Positions 1-7,455 of a DNA stretch of 49,534 bases are shown here, one piece after another (the first letter of the stretch is position 1; each line of letters opens with the position of its first letter). The DNA comes from JBQCHF01 sp051954955 (GTDB lineage: Bacteria; Actinomycetota; Actinomycetes; Motilibacterales; Motilibacteraceae), in NCBI GenBank assembly GCA_051954955.1, contig JBQCHF010000113.1:1-49534 (forward strand), written 5' to 3'. Below the pieces are notes generated by a model that was given only the letters and a program-made list of their open reading frames with translations, did not search any database and was not told the origin of the DNA. Position numbers and translations under genes: made by a program.

Positions 1-1
1 G

Positions 2-97
2 CGCAGATCCAAGGCGCGAGGAATGCTCTTCTACCGACTGCTCCAGCAGGCAGTCGACACAGATCCCCACCCACTCAAAGAGCTCGTCGGAGGCTGA
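2..97 (+). pseudogene. 3' fragment of an unidentified gene, possibly a transposase tail
   Basis: An open frame runs from the first bases of the window to a TGA at 95-97 and encodes 31 residues, including RGMLFYRLLQQAVDTDPHP. The base composition is clearly lower in GC than the neighbouring genes. The basic start followed by an aromatic/leucine-rich end resembles the C-termini of some IS transposases, but I cannot assign a family. The 5' part lies outside the window. Contigs often break inside multicopy IS elements, which would fit. From 98 to 203 I see only non-coding, lower-GC sequence. Confidence 0.35.
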
Positions 98-204
98 GCG
101 AGTACTGCACTCAAGCAGAGATGCAGGACAACAGTTCGAAGAACAGCGCTGTCCACAGGAAAAGCAGGCTGTAGCAACGACTTCTTCAAGCACGCGGGTT
201 GGAG

Positions 205-250
205 TGAGGGTGACCCTGGTTCACCTAGAAGGACTCAGGGTCACCCGCAC
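205..250. repeat. Hairpin repeat, copy 1 of 2 (GGGTGACCCT type)
   Basis: GGGTGACCCT at 208-217 pairs perfectly with AGGGTCACCC at 237-246 across a 19-nt loop. A second copy with the same outer sequence and a related loop (CATAGAGGGACT here reading CCTAGAAGGACT) lies at 16887-16931. This copy sits downstream of the minus-strand gene that ends at 340, so it may act as a terminator or as a dispersed palindromic element. There is no T-tract. Confidence 0.6.
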
Positions 251-339
251 CCCAACCCCACCGCCGGCCGGCCGCCAGGCCCAGCCCCGGCGGCACCGCC
301 CTCCGTCAGCAGCGCCTGTAACCGGCGTGGCTGCACCCC

Positions 340-1239
340 TCAGCGCACCTGCGGCGTCGTCGACAGCGTCACGTCGCCCGACTCGCTGCGCGCGGTCACG
401 TGGCTGCTGGACTCCGGATCGGTGAGGACGTCGCCGGTGTCCACGACGCCGGCGCCGGTGGAGGCGTCGACCGCGTACGTCCGGCCGGCGGGCACGCTCA
501 CGTCCACCGTGCCTGCCGAGCTGCGCGCGGTGAGCCGCGGGACCGGGGAGGCGGCTTGGACCCGCACGTTCCCCTGGCCGGCGCGGACGTCGACGGACGG
601 GCCGGCCAGGTCGGTGGCGGTGACGGTGCCGCGGTCCACGCTCACGTCCAGCGGGCCGGTGGCCGTCTCCACCTTCACCTGGCCCTCTCCTACGCGCAGT
701 CGGAGAGCGGCGTCGACGCCCTGGACTTCCACTGCCCCCTTGTCCGAGCGCACCTCCACCCGGGTGCCGTGCGGGACCTCCACGCTGACGTCGGTGCGGC
801 AGCTGCCGAGCCCGAGCAGGGCCGGACCGGACGGGCAGCGGGCGGAGACCAGCAGCTGGTCGCTGCGCCGGCCGGTGGAGGTGTCGGGATGACGCAGGGA
901 CGAGGTCGTGGTGGTGACCACCCGCACGTCGCTGCGCTCCTCGCCGCGCACGACCACGTCCCCGGCACCGACGTCGACCACGACCGTCGCCACCTGCGCC
1001 CAGGTGGAGGTGACCGCCTCCGCACGTGTGGCCCAGCGGCTCAGCGAGAGCGGCACGACGACGGCCAGCAGGAGCAGGGCGACGCCGACGGCGAGAGCGA
1101 GCCGTCGCAGCCGGGGGCGGGCCGTGCCCGGGACAGGGCGTGCGGCACCTCCGCGGCGGCTCGCGCGCGTGCCGCCACGGACCGGAGCCCGCGGTGCCGG
1201 CACGGCGGGTGTGTCCTCCGCGGTCCCCCCGGATTCCAT
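340..1239 (-). CDS. DUF4097-like membrane-anchored beta-repeat protein
   Basis: This 299-residue protein has a Pro/Arg/Ala-rich cytoplasmic N-terminus, one membrane segment at about residues 47-68 (ALAVGVALLLLAVVVPLSL) and then an outside domain. That domain is full of short alternating beta strands (VVVDVGAGDVVVRG, VEVRSDKGAVEVQGV, VDVRAGQGNVRV, LTARSSAGTVDVSV), the pattern of the DUF4097 putative adhesin fold. The ATG at 1239 is chosen because TACGCT (1247-1252, minus strand) ends exactly 7 nt before it, as in many leaderless genes here; an in-frame GTG at 1278 would overlap that box. It is divergent from the patatin gene. Its function is unknown; it is probably a surface or envelope protein. 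Confidence 0.72.
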   Translation of the reverse strand: MESGGTAEDTPAVPAPRAPVRGGTRASRRGGAARPVPGTARPRLRRLALAVGVALLLLAVVVPLSLSRWATRAEAVTSTWAQVATVVVDVGAGDVVVRGEERSDVRVVTTTTSSLRHPDTSTGRRSDQLLVSARCPSGPALLGLGSCRTDVSVEVPHGTRVEVRSDKGAVEVQGVDAALRLRVGEGQVKVETATGPLDVSVDRGTVTATDLAGPSVDVRAGQGNVRVQAASPVPRLTARSSAGTVDVSVPAGRTYAVDASTGAGVVDTGDVLTDPESSSHVTARSESGDVTLSTTPQVR

Positions 1240-1363
1240 GCTCAGGAGCGTAGACCGGGCGGCAGGGGAGGCCACCACTCACTTTCGCCGCTTGCAGACA
1301 GCCGGGGGGACCCCGGCGTGCGGGGTGCGCCCTCCGTCGGAGCCACGATCTAGGGTTCCCGGC

Positions 1364-2449
1364 ATGACGAGCGCGATGCCCCCGGCCGGTCCGCGGGCCG
1401 GTGGACCGCTGGTCGCCGACCTCGTGCTCGAGGGGGGAGGGGTGAAGGGGCTGGCCCTGGTCGGGGCCGTCAGCGTCCTCGCCGGCGTGGGCTACACGTT
1501 CCCCCGGGTGGCCGGCACCTCGGCCGGCGCGGTGGTCGGCTCGGTCGTGGCCGCCCTGCAGCACGCCGGCGAGCCGCTGTCCCGGCTCGAGGACGTCGCC
1601 CGCAGCCTCGACTACCGCAAGCTGCGCGACCGCGGCCTGCTCGGCCGGATCGCCGGCCCGTTGGCCCCGGTGGTGGACGGGCTCTCGCTCGCCTTCGAGA
1701 GCGGGATCTTCGAGGGGGAGTACCTCCACGACTGGCTGGCCGGCACGTTGGGCGACCTGGGCGTGCGCACGTTCGGCGACCTGCGCCGGCAGGACCCCGG
1801 CGACGACCCGGCCGCCCCGCTCGACCCGGAGCACTCCTACGCGCTGGTGGTGACCGCGAGCGACCTGTCCCGTCGCCGGCTGGTCCGGCTGCCGTGGGAC
1901 TACCCGCTCTACGGCCTCGACCCGGACGAGCAGCCGGTGGCCGACGCGGTCCGCGCCTCGTCGTCCATCCCGTTCTACTACGAGCCGATCACGCTGCGGT
2001 CCCCGGACAAGAGCGTCTCGACCCTGGTGGACGGGGGCGTGCTGTCCAACTTCCCCATCGCCCTGTTCGACCGCACCGACGGGCGTGCGCCGCGCTGGCC
2101 CACCTTCGGCGTCCGCCTGTCCAGCAAGCCCGGCCGCACCCAGTCCCAGGCCGTCGCCGGTCCGGTGTCGCTGGCGCTCGCCGTGGTCGAGACGCTCATC
2201 GAGGCCTGCGACGCCCAGCACATCGACGACCCGTGCGTTCAGGCGCGCAGCGTGTTCGTCGACACCTCGGGCACCAGCGCCGTCGACTTCACCATCCCGG
2301 AGGAGCAGAAGTCCGAGCTGGTGGCCGCCGGAGCGGCGGCGGCCCGGCACTTCCTGGCCGGCTGGGACTGGCCCCGCTACCTCGCCACCTGCCGGGCCGG
2401 GGAGGATGCGGCGGGCGCGATGGCCGTCGAAGGAGAGGGAGACCGATGA
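1364..2449 (+). CDS. Patatin-like phospholipase family protein
   Basis: The 361-residue protein has all hallmarks of a bacterial patatin-like lipid acyl hydrolase: the oxyanion loop GGGVKG at 24-29, the nucleophile elbow GTSAG at 51-55 (Ser53) and the second dyad residue Asp223 in DGG. It has no signal peptide, so it is probably cytosolic or membrane-associated and acts on membrane lipids. TAGGGT at 1351-1356 lies 7 nt before the ATG, suggesting a leaderless transcript. The stop overlaps the next start (ATGA), so it forms an operon with the following dehydrogenase gene. The substrate cannot be predicted. Confidence 0.9.
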   Translation: MTSAMPPAGPRAGGPLVADLVLEGGGVKGLALVGAVSVLAGVGYTFPRVAGTSAGAVVGSVVAALQHAGEPLSRLEDVARSLDYRKLRDRGLLGRIAGPLAPVVDGLSLAFESGIFEGEYLHDWLAGTLGDLGVRTFGDLRRQDPGDDPAAPLDPEHSYALVVTASDLSRRRLVRLPWDYPLYGLDPDEQPVADAVRASSSIPFYYEPITLRSPDKSVSTLVDGGVLSNFPIALFDRTDGRAPRWPTFGVRLSSKPGRTQSQAVAGPVSLALAVVETLIEACDAQHIDDPCVQARSVFVDTSGTSAVDFTIPEEQKSELVAAGAAAARHFLAGWDWPRYLATCRAGEDAAGAMAVEGEGDR

Positions 2450-3363
2450 GCAAGCTGGCGCTGCTGCCGTTCGGGCCGGACGAGGTGCCCCCGCCGCCGG
2501 GCGTGCGGACCGTCGTCTGGACTGGGGTGGGCGAGCTGCCCGACGTCGCGACGGCCGCCTCCTTCTACGTGCCTCCCTACCTCGGCGGCCGCCGGGTGCT
2601 GGAGGTCATGGACCGGCTCACGGGCCTGGAGGTGGTGCAGACCCTCACCGCCGGCTACGACGACGTCCTGCCGCTGCTGCCGGCGGGCGTGACCCTGTGC
2701 AACGCCCGCGGCGTGCACGACGCCTCCACCGCCGAGCTGGCCGTGGGGCTGACGCTCTCCGCCCTGCGCGGCATCCCGGACGCGGTGCGGGCGCAGGACC
2801 GCGGCGAGTGGGAGCACCCCTTCCGCCCGAGCCTGGCCGACCGGACGGTGCTCATCGTCGGCTACGGCTCCATCGGCGCGGCCGTCGAGCGGCGGCTGGC
2901 CGGCTTCGAGGTCGACGTGCTCCGCGTCGCCTCCCGGGCCCGGTCCACCGAGGCCGGCCCCGTGCACGGCCTGGACGAGCTGCCCCGCCTGCTGCCGCGC
3001 GCCGACGTCGTCGTGCTGCTGGTGCCGCTCACCGAGGCCACCCGCGGGCTGGTCGACGCCGGGTTCCTGGCCGCCCTGCCCGACGGTGCCCTCCTGGTCA
3101 ACGTGGCGCGCGGGCCGGTGGTCGACACCGACGCCCTGCTCGCCGAGCTGCGCACCGGCCGGATCACCGCGGCCCTCGACGTCACCGACCCCGAGCCGCT
3201 GCCGGCCGGCCACCCGCTCTGGCACGCGCCCGGAGCGCTGATCACCGCGCACGTGGGCGGTGACAGCACCGCCTTCCACCCGCGCGCGGTGCGACTGGTC
3301 CGCGAGCAGCTGGCCCGGTGGGCCGACGGGCAGCCGCTCGAGCACGTGGTCTCGCCGCGGTAG
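2446..3363 (+). CDS. D-isomer-specific 2-hydroxyacid dehydrogenase
   Basis: The 305-residue protein shows the NAD-binding glycine motif GYGSIG at 139-144 inside a typical catalytic/Rossmann arrangement, followed by NVARGPVVD, DVTDPEPLP and a final AHVGG. These are the family's Arg-, Glu- and His-bearing blocks. It is expected to interconvert a 2-keto acid and a D-2-hydroxy acid with NAD(P)H; the substrate is unknown. It starts inside the stop of the patatin gene (ATGA), with AAGGAGAGGGA just upstream, so the two are translationally coupled. It is distinct from the true serA at 17.1 kb: it lacks the C-terminal ACT region and is much shorter. Confidence 0.88.
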   Translation: MSKLALLPFGPDEVPPPPGVRTVVWTGVGELPDVATAASFYVPPYLGGRRVLEVMDRLTGLEVVQTLTAGYDDVLPLLPAGVTLCNARGVHDASTAELAVGLTLSALRGIPDAVRAQDRGEWEHPFRPSLADRTVLIVGYGSIGAAVERRLAGFEVDVLRVASRARSTEAGPVHGLDELPRLLPRADVVVLLVPLTEATRGLVDAGFLAALPDGALLVNVARGPVVDTDALLAELRTGRITAALDVTDPEPLPAGHPLWHAPGALITAHVGGDSTAFHPRAVRLVREQLARWADGQPLEHVVSPR

Positions 3364-3415
3364 GCGCGCCCGCCCCGGCTGGCGCCGAGCTCGGGCAGCC
3401 CGGAGGCTTGAGCAC

Positions 3416-5401
3416 GTGGGGCGCGAAGGGGTCGACGCGTGGGCGCCGGCAGCGGCCGCCGGTTCCGGCGACCCGCGCCGCCGCGACCCCGAAGCCGACG
3501 TCCGTGCCCTCACGGTGGCCCGGTGGCACGAGGTGCGGCGCACCTGCCTGCTGGCCACCGGCGATCCCTCCGACGCCGGCCTGCTGCAGGCGGCGGAGGA
3601 CGCGACCGCCGTCGGGTTCGCCGCGCTGCGGCGGGACTGGCGTCGGGCGCAGGAGCTGGCCGCGCCGGAGGAGGTCGCCCGGGCCGCGGCGCTCACGGCG
3701 CTCGCCAAGGACCCAAGGCTCGCTCCGGTTCCGGCGCAGGGGCCCGAGGGGCCTGACGCGCCCCGCGCGGCCGACGACACCGGCGACCCGGACGACGACG
3801 AGCGTCGCTACCGCGTCGAGGTGCTCGCGACCGCCCGCGCGCTGACCCCAGCCGAGCGGGCGGTGCTCGCGCTCGTGCTGGCGGAGGGTGAGGACGAGCG
3901 CCGCGCGGAGGAGGTGCTGGGCGTCCGGCCCTCGACCGTCCGCCGTCGGGCCGAGCGGGCCAGGGCGGCGCTCGACGCCGTCTGCGTGCCGCCCGGCTGC
4001 CCCCGCCCGCTGCGGGTCCTCGCCGGCGCCGCGGACGCCGTCGCGCCCACCCGTGACCCGTGGGCTCGCGTCCTCCCGGCGGCCCGCGCGGCCGACCGTT
4101 CCTCGCGCCGGCGTCGCCTGCTCGCCGCCGGTGCCGGCGCCGCGGCGCTGCTCGCCGTCGGCGGTCTGGTCGCCGGCCCGCTCGGTGACCGGGTGGCCGC
4201 CCCCTCGCGCACCGCGGCGCTGGGCCAGCGGCTGGAGAGCTGGCCGCTGCGCGGGCCCCTCGCCGGCGACCGCGCGTTCTCCGACGCGGCGTCGGAGCTG
4301 ACCGGCGCCACCTCCACCTCTCGTCGGCTGCTGTGGGCCGGCGACGTCGCCGGCATGGCCCGGGTGGTGCTCGTGCTGGACACCTCGCTGCGCCCGGGCA
4401 GCGACCTGCCGGCGGTGGAGGCCTGGACCGGCCCCGCCGGCGCTCCCGCCGCCAAGCTCACGAGGTCGGCGTCCGGGCCGGTGGACCCCGATGTCCCGGT
4501 GGTCGCGGTGGCCGTCGACCGCTCGTCTGGCCGGGGCGACGTCCCAGGGGGCGACGCCGCGGTGCCCGTGCTGGTCGTGACGCCCGACGCTCCCCGGAGC
4601 GGGGTAGCCGTCGACCTGTCGGCCGCCCCGGGCTACGCCCACGACGCCACCGTGCAGCGGACCTACACCCCGCTCACCGCCGTCGACGGCGGAGCGGTGG
4701 GCCGGGTGCTGCCGGGCCAGGAGCGCACCGCCCGGGTCCGCGCCCGCCTGCGCGCCGACGGCGCTCCGCTCTACGACGGCCCGCTGCAGGTCCTCCCGCC
4801 GGCCGCGGGCGCGGTCCCCGTGGCATCGCAGCGCCTGGCCGCGGTAGCGGCGCGGGGCAACGAGGGCGACCTGCCGGTGGAGGCCGACCAGCTGGCCGGG
4901 CTGCTGCGCGACGTCGCCGTGGCCCACGCCGCGGACCCGGCGGCGGTGCAGGTGCTGCACGTCTGGTCCGGCTCCACCGGCACCCGAGGGCGCGCGCTGG
5001 TGGCCGTGGTCCGCACCCCGGACGGCGCCACGCTGCAGATGGTGCAGGAGGAGCAGTTGACCTCCACCGGGCCCGAGCGGGAGGTGGTGGTGAGCGGGCG
5101 GCCCGTCCCCACCGCCGCAGCCGACAAGCCGGTCCTGTGGGTGAGCCGGCTGGCCCCGGGCCGGCTGCGCATGGTCGGCGTCGGCGCCGCCCGGGCGACC
5201 TACCGCGGCCAGTCCACGCTGCCGGTGGCGCTGGACGCCCACGGCTTCGGGGAGGTGCGCCTGGGCCCGCCGTCGTTCATCGTGCCGCAGGGCTACCACG
5301 TGGTGACCTTCTACGACCGCTCCGGGCGGATCCTCGCCGAGCCCGCCGTGCCCGAGCCCGGCTCGGACCAGGACCCCACCGACCTGCACGGCCCGGTTTG
5401 A
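3416..5401 (+). CDS. Membrane-tethered, sigma-factor-like regulator with large extracytoplasmic domain
   Basis: The 661-residue protein appears to fuse a degenerate ECF sigma factor to an outside domain. Residues about 25-85 (ALTVARWHEVRRTCLLATGD, then FAALRRDWRRA) resemble sigma region 2. Residues 143-187 (LTPAERAVLALVL followed by VRPSTVRRRAERARAAL) form a region-4-type helix-turn-helix. One membrane segment follows an RRRRLL stop at about 234-258, and then some 400 residues lie outside with no domain I recognise. The GTG start is set by GGAGG 9 nt upstream. No anti-sigma gene is adjacent. ECF groups with a fused membrane extension are known from the literature; membership here is inference. 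Confidence 0.68.
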   Translation: MGREGVDAWAPAAAAGSGDPRRRDPEADVRALTVARWHEVRRTCLLATGDPSDAGLLQAAEDATAVGFAALRRDWRRAQELAAPEEVARAAALTALAKDPRLAPVPAQGPEGPDAPRAADDTGDPDDDERRYRVEVLATARALTPAERAVLALVLAEGEDERRAEEVLGVRPSTVRRRAERARAALDAVCVPPGCPRPLRVLAGAADAVAPTRDPWARVLPAARAADRSSRRRRLLAAGAGAAALLAVGGLVAGPLGDRVAAPSRTAALGQRLESWPLRGPLAGDRAFSDAASELTGATSTSRRLLWAGDVAGMARVVLVLDTSLRPGSDLPAVEAWTGPAGAPAAKLTRSASGPVDPDVPVVAVAVDRSSGRGDVPGGDAAVPVLVVTPDAPRSGVAVDLSAAPGYAHDATVQRTYTPLTAVDGGAVGRVLPGQERTARVRARLRADGAPLYDGPLQVLPPAAGAVPVASQRLAAVAARGNEGDLPVEADQLAGLLRDVAVAHAADPAAVQVLHVWSGSTGTRGRALVAVVRTPDGATLQMVQEEQLTSTGPEREVVVSGRPVPTAAADKPVLWVSRLAPGRLRMVGVGAARATYRGQSTLPVALDAHGFGEVRLGPPSFIVPQGYHVVTFYDRSGRILAEPAVPEPGSDQDPTDLHGPV

Positions 5402-5440
5402 TCCGGGCTCGATCGCGCTCAGACCCGCCGGCCCCGCTCC

Positions 5441-5530
5441 GGAACGATCACGGGACCGTGGTCTTGACTCGCCCACCGAGGCGAATTCTCCTGGGTGGTC
5501 GAGTGAAAATCACGAGCCCGTGATCATTCC
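5441..5530. repeat. GATC-type nested palindrome, copy 1
   Basis: The outer arms GGAACGATCACGGG (5441-5454) and CCCGTGATCATTCC (5517-5530) pair at 13 of 14 positions. Inside, ACTCGCCCACC pairs with GGTGGTCGAGT around a core containing GAATTC. It fills the gap between the sigma-like gene and ilvD. The same two-storey structure recurs at 14101, 33028 and 38233, and the outer palindrome alone at 24251. Confidence 0.8.
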
Positions 5531-5612
5531 GGCCCGTGCTGTCGTCGCAGCTCGAGTTCCGTCCGTCCGCGAGCAGCGCGTCGCGCGGGGCTCCGGCCCT
5601 ACGCTGCGCCTC

Positions 5613-7316
5613 ATGACCGAGACCACCCGCGCAGACCTCAAGCCGCGCAGCAAGGACGTCACCGAGGGCCTGGAGCGGGCGGCCGCGCGCGGCATGCTCC
5701 GCGCGGTCGGGATGACCGACGAGGACTTCGCCAAGCCGCAGATCGGCGTCGCCTCGTCCTGGAACGAGATCACCCCGTGCAACCTGCCGCTGGACCGGCT
5801 GGCCAAGGCGGTCAAGGACGGCGTGCACGCCGGGGGCGGCTATCCGCTGGAGTTCGGCACCATCTCGGTCTCCGACGGCATCTCGATGGGCCACGAGGGG
5901 ATGCACTTCTCCCTGGTCTCGCGCGAGGTCATCGCCGACTCGGTGGAGACGGTGATGATGGCCGAGCGCCTGGACGGCTCGGTGCTGCTGGCCGGCTGCG
6001 ACAAGTCGCTGCCCGGCATGCTCATGGCCGCCGCCCGCCTGGACCTCGCCTCGGTGTTCCTCTACGCCGGCTCGATCATGCCGGGCCGGGCCAAGCTCTC
6101 CGACGGCAGCGAGCGCGAGGTCACCATCATCGACGCCTTCGAGGCGGTCGGGGCCTGCGCCCGCGGGCTGATGAGCCGCGAGGACGTCGACGCCATCGAG
6201 CGGGCCATCTGCCCGGGCGAGGGTGCGTGCGGGGGCATGTACACCGCCAACACCATGGCCAGCGCCGCCGAGGCCCTGGGCATGTCGCTGCCCGGCTCGG
6301 CCGCGCCGCCCGCCGTCGACCGGCGCCGCGACGGCTACGCCCGCAAGTCCGGCGAGGCCGTGGTCCGCATGCTGGAGAAGGGCATCACCGCCCGCCAGGT
6401 GATGACCCGCGAGGCGTTCGAGAATGCCATCGCCGTGGTCATGGCCTTCGGCGGCTCCACCAACGCGGTGCTGCACCTGCTGGCCATCGCCCGCGAGGCC
6501 GAGGTCGAGCTGTCCCTCGACGACTTCTCGCGGATCGGCCGGAAGGTGCCGCACCTGGCCGACGTCAAGCCGTTCGGCCGCCACGTCATGACCGACATCG
6601 ACCGCATCGGTGGGGTGCCGGTCGTGCTCAAGCTGCTCCTCGACGCGGGCCTGCTGCACGGCGACGTCCTCACCGTGACCGGGAAGACCATGGCCGAGAA
6701 CCTCGCCGACCTGGACGCACCGGCCCCCGACGGCACGGTGATCCGCGCGCTGGCCGACCCCATCCACGCCACCGGCGGCATCACCATCCTGCGCGGCAGC
6801 CTCGCCCCCGACGGCGCGGTCGTGAAGAGCGCCGGCTTCGACAGCACCGTCTTCGAGGGCACCGCGCGCGTCTTCGACGGCGAGCAGGGCGCCATGGACG
6901 CGGTGGAGGACGGCACGCTGCAGGCCGGCGACGTCGTCGTCATCCGCTACGAGGGCCCCAAGGGCGGCCCGGGCATGCGCGAGATGCTCGCCGTCACCGG
7001 CGCCATCAAGGGGGCGGGCCTGGGCAAGGACGTCCTCCTGCTCACCGACGGGCGCTTCTCGGGCGGTACCACCGGTCTGTGCGTCGGGCACGTCGCCCCC
7101 GAGGCCGTCGACGCCGGCCCGATCGCCTTCGTCCGCGACGGCGACCGAATCCGCCTCGACGTCGAGAACGGGCGGCTGGACCTGCTCGTCGACGACGCCG
7201 ACCTGGCCGCTCGGCGCGAGGGCTGGGCGCCGCCGGCGCCGCGCTACACGACCGGCGTGCTGGCGAAGTACGCGAAGCTGGTCGGATCGGCCGCGGAGGG
7301 GGCGATCTGCCGCTGA
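5613..7316 (+). CDS. ilvD: Dihydroxy-acid dehydratase
   Basis: The 567-residue protein is a full-length IlvD/Edd-family enzyme that dehydrates 2,3-dihydroxy-isovalerate and -methylvalerate to the 2-keto acids in valine and isoleucine synthesis. Fe-S ligand regions are visible: GCDKSLPGM with Cys129, and CPGEGACGGMYTANTM with Cys200 and Cys206. GGSTNAVLHLLAIA, GPKGGPGMREML and GRFSGGTTGLCVGHVAPEA are also present. The ATG at 5613 is preceded by TACGCT (5600-5605) ending 7 nt upstream and has no Shine-Dalgarno, so it is probably leaderless. It stands alone, about 3 kb before ilvBNC. Confidence 0.96.
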   Translation: MTETTRADLKPRSKDVTEGLERAAARGMLRAVGMTDEDFAKPQIGVASSWNEITPCNLPLDRLAKAVKDGVHAGGGYPLEFGTISVSDGISMGHEGMHFSLVSREVIADSVETVMMAERLDGSVLLAGCDKSLPGMLMAAARLDLASVFLYAGSIMPGRAKLSDGSEREVTIIDAFEAVGACARGLMSREDVDAIERAICPGEGACGGMYTANTMASAAEALGMSLPGSAAPPAVDRRRDGYARKSGEAVVRMLEKGITARQVMTREAFENAIAVVMAFGGSTNAVLHLLAIAREAEVELSLDDFSRIGRKVPHLADVKPFGRHVMTDIDRIGGVPVVLKLLLDAGLLHGDVLTVTGKTMAENLADLDAPAPDGTVIRALADPIHATGGITILRGSLAPDGAVVKSAGFDSTVFEGTARVFDGEQGAMDAVEDGTLQAGDVVVIRYEGPKGGPGMREMLAVTGAIKGAGLGKDVLLLTDGRFSGGTTGLCVGHVAPEAVDAGPIAFVRDGDRIRLDVENGRLDLLVDDADLAARREGWAPPAPRYTTGVLAKYAKLVGSAAEGAICR

Positions 7317-7455
7317 TCAGCAGGTCCGGCCATGGTGAACAGCAGATGACAACGGCGTGTCGCCCGCCCGGCCGCTGTGCGCACGGGTGTCGACGCCCCT
7401 AGGGTGAGGACCACTGCCCGGTCGTGCTCTGCGCCGGGCGAGGAGGTGGCAACAC

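Noticed and set aside
204..425. 73-codon plus-strand frame starting MRVTLVHLEG, similar to the start of the frame at 16890
   Set aside because: The similarity comes from the shared hairpin repeat, not from a protein; the rest has shadow composition and overlaps the DUF4097 gene.
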